A DNA stretch of 64,000 nt from Nymphaea colorata (Eukaryota > Streptophyta > Magnoliopsida > Nymphaeales > Nymphaeaceae). Numbering within the stretch: the stretch's first letter is position 1; the number at the start of each line of letters is the position of its first letter. The notes below the pieces were generated by a model. That model did no database searches. It saw only the letters and a list, made by a program, of their open reading frames with translations, and was not told where the DNA came from. The DNA lies in contig NC_045144.1 in the NCBI RefSeq assembly GCF_008831285.2, positions 19,423,716 to 19,487,715 on the forward strand, read 5' to 3'. Of the stretch, positions 11,186 through 23,100 are shown piece by piece. The position numbers and the translations under genes are program-made.

Positions 11186-14100
11186 ATATGATTGTCAAAC
11201 AGTAGATACATTGATAAGTAACATACAATAAAAAAATTGACAGTTGAAAAATGAAAGGTCTAAGCAAAAGAGTATACACAGTTAGAGAAAATAGAAAAGG
11301 TATTAAAAACTTGTAAAGGTTTACAAAAGAAAGCAAGGATGCACTCCATCAAAGTTGAAAAGAGTTCAAAATGTGAAAAGAAGGGGCATAACATTCATTG
11401 ACTGAACGAGTCATGGTTTTGGCCGTATGCGAACCATATTTCCTGTCTGCACCCACGTCTAGAAGTGTTGATACAGGTGCCACTGACTTTTAGGCATGCC
11501 AGTGTCACATAGATGTTAACAAGCATATGAAGAATCATTAGATGAGGACTCAGACTACCTTTCTGCATCAAGTATGCAAAATATTGGTAAATATGACAAG
11601 GTATTTTCCTGTATAAAAGTATAAGGTGCCATACTTTCAGTAAAATAAAACCATACGGCCTTGAAATTTACCTCCCAAATTTTGCAGCCCAATGAAGTGC
11701 GGTCCAACCATTGTGGTCCCGAAAGTTAATAACAACACCACATTTAAGTACTTTGTTCAATGCCCATTCATATCCTAGGGCAGCAATCATATGTACCACA
11801 CCTTGCTCATGCTTGGTTAGTGAGCAATCTGCAGTTCCATCATGTTGGCATTTCTCTAGAAGCCACTGCTCCAATCTAACCTTTAAAAGTTCTTGTAATA
11901 GCCACTCCTTAATATCAGAAAAATTCTCTGAACCATCTAAAATTGAATCTATAATTCCTTCCCATTGATTATCACCCACTTTGAAATTATCTGAGGATGT
12001 GCCTTTTGATTCCACACCATCTGTTGAAGCATATGCATTTCCATGTAATACCATTTGTGTGAGTTTGACAAGCAACAGCAATTCATCCCTTGAACTAACT
12101 GTTTCATGTTCTCGTGAACTGTAGTAGACTGCAGGATATGCATGAGGTTTAAAACGGTACTCAAATTCTCGTATTTCACTGCAGGATTCTCTGTTTCCAG
12201 ATGTGATACAAAATGGAACTTTTCCAGTGACATGTGGAGGAGCCTGGCAACGAAGCACACCTTTCTGTACAAGCTCCACTGGGATTTCGATATCACCAAA
12301 CATGCAACACCATCTATATTCGGATGGGTCACAAAGAAAATCACCAATAATTATGACCTGCATTGGACAAGGAATTTTATCAGTTGACAAACAGAATAGC
12401 GAACAATAAAGAGAAGAGCATCTAACTCAACTGATCAAGAAAAAAACAACAGATATTGCCATGTAGACCTTAATTATCACCACCACAGACAACATTGTTT
12501 AGCAAAGAAAGATCGATATACAACTTAAGGGTCTTAACTAGTCACTTTCTTTTGGATATCAAACTGCATATCCTGAAGTAGAACAAGGTACAGAAAACAA
12601 AAAAAATCCTATTGCATCACAAATACTAATTAAGACATGTAGACTTTAGAGAAACCAACAGTTCACAAAGAAAAAAACCTGTAGAAACTTCCGTCCAATA
12701 AGAAACATGTAAAGTCGACATGCTAAAGAATCTTAAAGTAAGTGAGATGTAGAAAGAGAAAGAATACCTTTGAACCTTCTGTAGAATATGCCCAATCTGG
12801 AGATATTTCTCGTATGGTAAACCGTTGAACTTGTGAAACAGTCAAACCTGAATCAGCTTCAGGAGGTTGACCCAGATGATGTTCTTGATCAAACAGAGTT
12901 CCATAATATTCTGGAGAGTACTGGCTGCAAGAGATGCTCATGTCCTTAGTTTCAGTCCATTCTAGACTACTTTCCCTTCTGAGTATCCCATCATGATGAT
13001 CCCCTACATGAACGTTGGATCTTAACAAGCTTTGTGAAGCAGAAGGTTTTTCATCATGTTGGGGCAAGGAAGACGAAGTTGGTAATTCAAGGTTGTCGGT
13101 CCCAAGTAGGAACTGACGTGCAGCAGAAAGTTGCTGACACAAATTATTGGCAGAAGGCTGACCAGAGCCATTTTCTCCCCTGTTTCCTTCAACAACTTTC
13201 CAACCCCAAGCCAAGCATGTGGTCTCTTCATCAGGATTCAGAGAAATGCCCTTTCCTTCTGAAGAAAATTGTGACCAACCCTGTGCCCAGAATTCATAAT
13301 GTATTAAAGAATAAACAGAAGGAACAGACACTTTTGTTGTATTAAACTCCTTCCAGTCCTTGATCACAGCAAATTTTAACTACAAAGTCAGTTATCTATG
13401 AAGGAAAAAATGATAAATGGAAGAAATGAATAAGAAAATTTATGTTCATATACACATACACATATTTATGAAGGAAGAGAGAGTCAAGATGATTCAACTA
13501 ACTCGCTGGACATATGTTAAAGAGACCAATGGATCTAAATAACTGGTATGTGAGACAGCAATATAAACTGACATCAGACCACAAAGGCCCTTTCTGAAGT
13601 CTGGCTACTACAGATTATTCTTAAGGTGATCTACAAGATTGGAGATATGCAATATAGATACCCCTTGTTCATTAGACTTACTCTTTCATATAAAGTAGTG
13701 GAATGTTCCGACTTAGAGTGTCCACCAAGCTCAGTCGTCCCATTTGCTGATGTCCTAGGAACACAATGCAAAGATGCTTTATTTAGATTTGTTTCTTCAG
13801 GTGCAGCCGAACTTGAAGACAGCTCAAGCATTTCTTTCCAAGATGGAGAGCCTCTTGTTTCAATTGGATCACTCCAAGTCTGCCCATGCCGCTTTCCCTG
13901 AATGCCTAAAGAGAATGTGAAGTAGAATGTTAAGTTCTGCCACACCAAAATAAGTCTCATAGAGCAATAACAAATATATAAAAAGGGAAAACAATCAAGG
14001 AAGTGAATGGCATGGCTGAACAGGTAGCACAATCAATGATCTCAGATTCCAAATGAGTTGCCCATGCTACAGTATCCAAAGGGGGAATATTTGGAGAATG

Positions 14101-17100
14101 TGGTAATTGAAGGACCAGGAGACTATTAAGAAGATAACATCACTAGAGGGCATAGCACACAAACAGAGGAAGTGATACTACTCATCAACCAATTCTGACA
14201 CAACCACAATCAAAAGATAAACAAAGTGGTACTTGTGAAATGGACATGAACTTCTACTTAATAAACCAAAGAGGAGAGGGAACTCAGTTAAGCATGAAAA
14301 TGTGTGCATGAAACAACAAATACAATTGAAAATACCTTGCAAAATATATAGGAAAAGCATTTACCTTCTTCACAAGTTTAAACATTCCATGAGGATTTTT
14401 AATTTCAACAAATAGCAAATCATCCTGTTTCCTTTATTAACAATAAGTTAGCCCTTGTTTTTTTCCCTTTAACACTTTGTAAACCAGCTTAGCATGGGCG
14501 AGGTTTTCTGGTCTCAACCATGAGAAGATGCTAAAATATTATTACTGCAGCTTCTTTGCCTTCGTGATGCATATCTCATTATGTTACACAATTTTTCGTA
14601 AGAGAAACTTAGGAAGCCAAACAGCACGACCTCTTTCTACATCATGTGCTTATGTGTTCTGAATAATCTATACTTGACCCAATCAGGCTGTACCTTTGAA
14701 GAAGTTTATCCTCTAGATGAATAGTTTTCTTGGGAAAAGGTGGGAAATCCACTTCGGGGACTTCCTTTGAGAAGTTCCATCTTGTTGGGCATTGGACAGG
14801 ATGTGTGTTGGAGTGGATCAAACCAAACTTCCAATTCCAAGATGGAGTAAATTAGCCATAAGATTTGTACTAGAACTAGTAAAATGATATCAAATAATCT
14901 CAACTAAGCTAGGAATTTTATCAGTAAAATACAAATAACATAACTGCCCGCCTCAGCTACTACAGGATGCAAGTTATTGGTTAGGAAAATGATGAAGATG
15001 TGAAATAGACCAAACTGGGTTACAACATGATAACCATGTTGAAGCTTCACATCAACCAGAAAATGCTCAATGTAGATGACCATGGAACCAAGGAGATGTT
15101 CCATTGAAAGATATGCATGGGAATACTTTGTTAATGACCCAAAACTCAAGCAACAGAAACATTGTCAATATTTTGTCATGCAGATAAATACATGATAATG
15201 GTCTATTTGTTAGAGTGCATTAAACCATTAAAGAAGAGGTAATGGACATCTGGTCACAAAAGAATGTGATGTACCTGGATTTGGCAATAATGAGTTGATG
15301 TAAGACTCATCAACCACCTTTTCTTTCCCAGCAAATTGACCTTGCTTCTGATCACTTAAAAGGTTAGTAAGCAGATCCTGCTCAAATGTGGCTACGTTGT
15401 TTGCTGAAACATCAGAAAACTGAGAAACCTTCTCGGAACCATGATTTGATGGAACATTCTCAGGACAATACATGGAAATATGGCCATCATCATCATCAAG
15501 ACTTAATTGCTCAGCAAGCCTTCGCAGAGTTTGACTTACTTCAGGCTTTGACTGAGTTCCAAATTCAACAGCTCTGTCCATAACATTTAAATTATCTCCA
15601 TAATCATCCACAGAAACCACTCCGGAGCTAACTTCTTCTAAAGATCCTGGGCTTACTGAATTCCAAGGTTGATTATATACTTGATTAAGGCTATGAACCT
15701 GCCCGAGACTTTGAGGGCTGGAAAAACTGATATTATGACTGTTAAAGGTGGAAGAGACTTCTGACACCATACTTGAAACAGAACCTGAACTGGTCCTAAC
15801 CTGAATTAAGGTACAAAGAAACTTTTATACTCCAACCAACAACTAATTCTTCAACAAAGCCAAGAAAGGAAAATTAAATGAAAAATTCCAGAATGCCTTG
15901 AGAATCTGAGATAAAGCATGGACAATTTAGCATACAAATCCTTCCAAACATGAGTATATTTTAAAGTCAATGAAAAACTAATTTTCATTATTTTTTCCAA
16001 ACATGAATAACATATTTTAGGACAGCAGTCTCAACCGGGGGAAAAAACAAATTGCACTGTCATTTCCATATTATGTTCAAGTGGTATGTAGAAATTGATT
16101 AGCCCATGCGACACTCACACAAAGAAGAGATCAGTTTAATTACCTTCTGCAGAAGTGCACCTTATTAATCCATTAGTTGGAAGCAGTGGAAACATCAAGA
16201 GAACTAATGAACAATATCTGGGAAAGCAATAAGCGGTGAACTTACTCGAGTTTGATAGCCAGGGATTGTGATAGAAAACTAAATAGAACTATGTCCAATA
16301 GTTTCTTATTAACCTATAATGGTTAATAGATTCTGTAGAAAATTAAATAGAACACCTACGATAATAAATAAAGCTTATGGGTTGATGGCGTTGACAAGAG
16401 AAGTCCAAGGTAATTGAGATTTAGCTCCTTAAGAGTAATAGAGAAGTTTGAGAAAAATGCAGCATGCCAATCTGTCAGAGTAATTGAAAATCTTTGTGCA
16501 CCATAAAATACAGAATTCTTGGAAGAAATTATTGATCGGTTCTAAGCATCAAAACTAACAACCAATATCATCTATAAAGAGAGCCGCTAATATATATTAA
16601 GAGATTATTTAACATTTAAAAAAAGACAACTAGCTGAATCAACCTGCATCAGTAACTGATCACTCTGACAACAACTACAAGAAATGATATAGACCAAACA
16701 AACAAATCATTCAGTTATGCAAAGCAGGATGTAAATATGTTAGATCTCTGATTCAAATCTGCCAGGTCATTCTCAGATGCGGATCTCAACATTATGTCTC
16801 AAAGAAAAAACAGTCCTGATACTCGCCTCGGTTACATGATCAGACTTTCACCGGACTTGAATTACATTTTAGTCTTTTTTTCTTTGCTACAAGATAATCC
16901 AGATCAAACCTGAACCTTTGCTGATAAAATAAGAAGTTGCTTTTAGTCCCTTTTTTAGTCGGATCCAGTCTGGTTATGCCAAATTCTGGTCCACAGCCAT
17001 GGTGCCAAATCAAGTGTAGTTCAGAGTTCTCAGACATAACATAAAATCTTTTCAGTAAAATCATATCTGGTTTCTGGTCTACTATAATTTTCCCAGTATC

Positions 17101-20100
17101 AGAGTCTTTGGAACCTGGAATCTGGTATAGGATGCCTAGTTTTCATGCACATACAATATGTCAGAAGCTGTCTCTGCTAGAAAGAATTTGAAACATCCAG
17201 AAGTTATCACTGACTAAAGATGCGATAGCAAAAATAATAGTAATAACAATAACACTGAAGTAGCTGCCATACGCACCTCAGATACTTCTCTGTAGTGAAC
17301 AAGAACAATATGTTCATAAGCCCTGCAGACAGATGAATGCAAGAATAAATAGTTAAGTGTAAATACAGATAACCAAATCTCCAGCAACCACATTTCATCC
17401 TGCTATCCGTTACACTTTCTTTTTTTCACAGAATCAGCTATTTAAGGCATGCCAAAATGTAGGTGCAGGACAATTGACTATAACTAAATAAATAAATATG
17501 CTTATATAGAAATAAATACAGAAACATACATATTAATACAAGGAATGCAGTATATATTTATAGGTCATGAGCTAGTCCGCCAATCAATGACTAGGCTAAC
17601 TAATTGACTGGTCTGAGCAAGCTAGTTCAAAACACAGGCCAGTCAATAACTGACTCGAGACTCGACCAACTAGTCGGACCAGTCAGGATTTTGAAAACCA
17701 AGTATGATATCAGAAACTGTCATCATAATGATGCCCAAAGTCACTAGGACTCAAAACTAGATATATCCACTCATTGACTGTCTGATCCTTGAGAAAACTA
17801 TAAGCATAAGCTGGATATAAGCATCATAGCATATTTTCCATCAGCGTAATAGGATCAATATATTATATACAATGGAATCTATAATATGTCCCATTAGGTT
17901 AATAAATAGTTAGTGCCCAAAGAATGTACAGGATCGATCCATTAAATGTGACGTATTACATGTCCCATAAAAAAAGGTTGGTAAGTTAACTTAGAAGCCT
18001 TTAAGTTTCTAGGTGGTCCTTTGCAATATTTAATAGTTAGGAGTTCTCTTTAAACATTTCTCTACTTTTGGTTGATGTTATTTGTAAGTCTCCATCGCTG
18101 CCCTAATGTCTTTATTAGTGAAATTAGGGTTAGTTAATAAAAGGATTTTCTCTCTCTAAGACTACCTGCTCTAACATGGTATCAGAGCTGGTGACATCCA
18201 CCCTTCTCTACCAATGACTAACGTGACTTTCCGGCTACCTCTTCTCCTTCTACTCTCTCTCTCCCATCTCTTCATACCTCTTTTCTTCTTCTACCCTTGC
18301 TTTCTCTCTTCTCTCTACTGATCGGGAGATAGTGGAGCAGCGTGGAAGGGGAACCCAATCACACGTGAGAGGTATGTGTGATTAGGTTCTCAACGTGGAT
18401 GTAGTGGAGCGTGAGCAACTACGTGGGAGTTGCGTTGGCAAGTTCTAAGTCAGATCTGCACTTGTGGAAGAGTGGTTGTACGTGGACCATAATCTTATTA
18501 GAATTTTTTTTGGCTGAATGTGGAAAAGTGGTTTGCAAGTTGGGTATACTCTTATCAGATTGATTGTCTTTCTTATATGCATATGTGGATTAGAGTAAGC
18601 AATGGTATGAAGTCTACTACGTAGAAGTTTGGTGGACTGATTTACTGAACAGCGAGTTCATAGATTTTTTTTAAAAGTACTTTTATTGATGCTGAAAAAT
18701 TTCGCTGCCTAAATCCTCTCAAGTTGATTGTTGTGATTGATGGACTGATTTACTGAACCGCAAGTTGATAAATATTTTTTTTAAGTACTTTTATTGATGC
18801 TGAAAAGTTTTGTTGCCTAAATCCTCTCAAGTTGATTGTTGTGTGCTATACTCTTGATTTTATCAAAGTGCGACCAGATTAAGGTCATAATGTTCAGTCT
18901 CGCATTATGAGCATAAAAACACAGGCAATCCCTTTTCTTATGGTTTTATTGTAAAGTTAGATGAATTTAATCATCTAATTATGAGATTTGGTCTCGTGTG
19001 TTTATGATATCTATGATTAGACATCGGAAGGAGCATGTTATAGAAGAAAATAAGCATGTGGTGAAGAGTGGAAAATATAGTATATGGAAGGAAAATAATA
19101 ATATTGTCATGTTATAAATCATGAATAGTATGCAACCCCATATTACCTTTACTATTGCATACTATACCTTTGCCAAACAGATGTGGGACTTTTTTGAAAC
19201 AAACGTATTGTAATGACAAGAATGTTAGCAAGATCTGGCACGTGGAGGAGGAATTACTTATTTTGTGACAGGGTGATCAAAGTCTTGCACAGTACTTCGC
19301 TTCCATCAAGTCAATATATGAAAGGCTGAAAGCTCTGCGTCCTCCATGTCCCACATGCCACAAGACTCATGGTGAAAGGTCTAGGGTGGGAAAGTTTCTA
19401 CAAGGGCTCTCTCCCGAATACGCAGTAGCAAAGGCGTAGATGTTGATTGGAGCAGAAATCCCTAACCTAGCTAGGCTTACAACAAACTCAATCATCTTGT
19501 TGTGCCCCTTTCTCAGCCTTCTACCGCTGCTCCTGCCTCTGGCTTGGTAGCTTCAGGAGGTTGTGGGGGTAGTTTCTCCAGGGGAAGGGGCATAGGTCAA
19601 GGGTTGAGAGGAGGTAGTGGGAGATTCCAGTGTACCTACTGTGGGAAAATAGGGCATTTGGAAGACAAGGTACATCCTTAGGCAGAGGTGTTGCATCTAA
19701 GTAGGGCAAGAATTCATTACAATCTCTTATTGGATCTGTCCAGGCAGCTTCATCAGTAGTAGAGGGGTCTTCATCTTCTTCCCATCCTAAGACTATGACG
19801 GTGAATATCAACAAGTCAGAGTATAAGCAGTTCTTAGCACACAGATCTATTCAGCTATAAGCTTCCACGGTTATGATAGATGGTGTTATGTCTACCAATA
19901 CTGCTCCACATGATACATGTACTACTTATATTATTGATTCAAAAGCATCAAAGCACTTTTGTAGTAGACTTTCATTATTTACCTTGCTCCACACATTACG
20001 TCAAACTCAACATGTGAAACTTGCAGATAGCAAATTGTCTCCTATTATGGGTTATGGAGATTTTAAGATTTCCCATTCCATGACAATCCCTAATGTGTTA

Positions 20101-23100
20101 TATGCTCCTGAGTTTCCCACTAATGTTTTATCAGTCGGAAAATTGACTAATGACTTACATTGTCGTGTTACATTTGACTCTTATTTATGTCCATTTCAGG
20201 ATTTGCAAACTAGGAAGACAATTGGTGGAGGTTATGAGCAAGGGGGCATTTACTTCTTGTCTGATTCAATGGCCTTTGCGGCCTCCTCGACTTCTTCATT
20301 GTCCACCCCCTTCCAATGGCATCTCAGACTAGGTCATCCATACCAAGCTCTATCACCTACTTCTTCATCTATCAGTACCAAAGTCGTTCCAGTGTGAAGC
20401 GTGTCAACTTGGCAAGCATGCTCGTAGCAGTTATTTATCAAGTCTTAGTTTGTTTAGTGTGGACTATTTGATCTTCTTCATGTTGATGTGTGGGGTCCTA
20501 ACAGAGTTGCCAGTAGGTCTCGATTTCTTTATTTCATTGTCATTGTTGATGATTATTCTCGAGTCACTTTGGTTTTCCTTTTGAAAGAAAGGTCTGAAGT
20601 CATATGTTCTCAAGAACCTTATTGTTGAAATATATACCCAATTTGGTATTCTTGTTAAAAGTATTCACACTGATAACACTCGAGTTCAAGGCATCTACGT
20701 TAATGAAATTTTACTCTGATAATGGCATTTCCCTCAGTTTACTTATCCCCATACCTCCCAGCCAAATGGAGTAACTGAGCAAAAGCATCACCAACTTTTA
20801 AATGTAGCGTGTTCTCTAATGTTTCATACTCATTTACCTGCATATTTTTGGGGAGACTCATCATCATTGCCTGTTACTTGACCAACCGTTTTTCTTCATC
20901 CTCCATCAACAACCAAGTTCCCATTAAACTTGTGTACCCACAATAACCCTTGTTTTTTGATCGCTCCCAAAATGTTTGGTTGCACATGCTTTGTTTACAT
21001 CCTTAGGCCTACACGTGATAAATTGACCACTCAAGCAATTAAGTGTATATTTATTGGCTACTCCAAAAATCATAAAGGTTACAAATGCTTTGACCTCTTG
21101 ACTCAAAAGGAGTATATCAGTGCGGATGTCATATTTTTTGAGTCTCAGCATTATTATAGTCCATCTCTTACCTCTACTAAGATGCCATGATCATCTGGCC
21201 CACTATCTTTCCCTCCCATTTCATTGGAGTTATTCCCATGTGAGTCTCCTTCTAGTGTCTCCAAGTTTCGTGATCCTCTGCTGGTCTACACACGTCAACA
21301 GGACCCCTCTCATGATCATTCCCCAACTTCTTCTCAGGAGGTAAGTATACCTAGTCTATATGAGCCCACTATAGATATATCTGATCCCTATCAGGATTTA
21401 TCCATTGCTCTTCGCAAAGGCAAGCGGCAATGTACTTTACATCTCATTCGTCATTTTGTTTCTACTAACGGTGTTGGTAAGAGTATGCAACGGTTTATTC
21501 AAGCTCTGACTATCCATGCAGTTCCTCCTTGCGCCAGTGGACTTTATTAGATACACAGTGGAGACAAGCTATGCAAGATGAGATGGATGTCTTGGTTTAG
21601 CGGGATACCTGAGAACTTGTTGATCCTCCTCCTGATTATGACATTGTTGGCTCCAGTACTCACCATGAAATGTCATTCTGATGGTTCTATGAAAAGATAC
21701 AAAAGGCTAGGTTGGTTGTTAAGGGCTACATGCAGACCTATAGTGTTGATTTGTTTGAAACTTTTTCTCTTGTTGCCTGATTGAGAACCATCCATCTTAT
21801 CATCTCTGTGGTTGTACACCATAACTAGCACATATATCAGCTTGATGTCAAAAATGTATTTTTTGTACGGTGATTTCAATGAGACTGTCTATATGCAACA
21901 ACCACTAGGGTTTAAACGACAAGGGAAGTATGGAAAAGTGTGCAAACTGAAGAAGACTATATATAGACTCAAACAGAGTCCTTGTGTCTAGTTCCATAAG
22001 TTCTCTAAGGTGGTCCCAAAGTGTGGCTTTGCAAGATTTCCTCTTGATCATTCTTTGTTTATCAAGAAGAATTCTTAGGGTATGACTATTTAAGTAGTTT
22101 ATGTTGATCATATTATCTTAACAGGTGACTCCAATCAAAAGAATTATAATACAAATTTGTTTCTCCAAAAATACTTTGTGATGAAAAATCTTGGTCAACT
22201 ATGATATTTCATGGGAATGGAGGTTGCTTGCAACAATGAAAGTATAATTTTATCCCAAAGGAAGTATGTTCTTGATTTATTACAGGACACCAGGATGCTA
22301 AGAGCTAAACCGGTCACTCTACCTATGAATCCATGCATACATCACAGATCTCTTATTCGGAAGCTCCTTTATGTTACTGTGACCATACCAGACATTAGCT
22401 TTGCAATTGGAAAGCTAAGTCAATTCATGGAAAGACCCAGGAAAGTTCAATGGAATGCAACATTAATGGTGGTCAAATATTTGAAATCGTCTCCAGGTAA
22501 ATGACTTTTGTTCACAAAAAGAAGTGGAAGTCTATAGTGAAGATGACTATGCTGGCTCAGTCGAAGACAGGAAGTCTACCACAGGATTCTGTGTATTTGT
22601 GGGAGGCAACCTTATATCCTAGAGAAGCAACAAACAAGGTGTGGTGTCAAGATCTAGCGCAGAATCTAAGTACAGGGCTACGACTCAAACTGTCGCTAAA
22701 ATGACTTGGGCTAAATCCATGCTATCTAGCCTAAGTGTGTCAATTCCTCTTCTCATGAGGATGTATTGTGACAATAGGGCAGCCACGTACATTGCAAACA
22801 ATTCATTTCTCCAAACATATTGAAGTACACTGCCATTACATTCGGGACGTAGTTCAAGGAGGAAGCATATCCTCCATTCATATATCATTTGAAGATCAAA
22901 TTGCAGATGTCTTCACCAAAGCTCTTCCTATTGATGATTTCTCCAGATGTTATGACAAGCTAAGCATGATTAATATGCATGCTTCAACTTGATGGGAAGT
23001 ACTAAATTAGAAGACTTTAAGTTTCTAGGTGGCCCTTTGAAATATTTTTGAGATTAGGAGTTCACTTTTAAACATTTCTCTACTTTTGGTTGATGTTATT

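Noticed and set aside
11711-13345. Several plus-strand open frames across CAMTA4 exons
   Set aside because: Shadows of the minus-strand coding exons, which carry the TIG and neighbouring domains.
13682-13897. Acceptor GCATTCAG/GGAAAG for the CAMTA4 exon
   Set aside because: It puts the exon in phase 0 while the upstream donor leaves phase 1. The acceptor eight bases upstream fixes the phase and keeps the same peptide.
14339-14398. Possible extra 60-bp CAMTA4 exon on the minus strand (AAACAG acceptor, AAG/GTAAAT donor, open frame DDLLFVEIKNPHG...)
   Set aside because: The preceding exon ends in phase 1, which would create GGA TGA at the join. Using acceptor CTCTTTAG at 13905/13906 joins the neighbouring exons in frame without it.
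14688-14830. Coding-looking minus-strand stretch (frame reading EVPEVDFPPFPKKTIHLEDK, then a donor-like AAAG/GTACAG) inside a CAMTA4 intron
   Set aside because: Not needed for the CAMTA4 frame, no in-frame start or linked exon, and no family recognised. Most likely a transposon remnant or chance.
17941-18000. Target-site duplication of the copia element
   Set aside because: AATCC follows the 3' LTR but no matching 5-mer was found before the 5' LTR, whose boundary is also uncertain.
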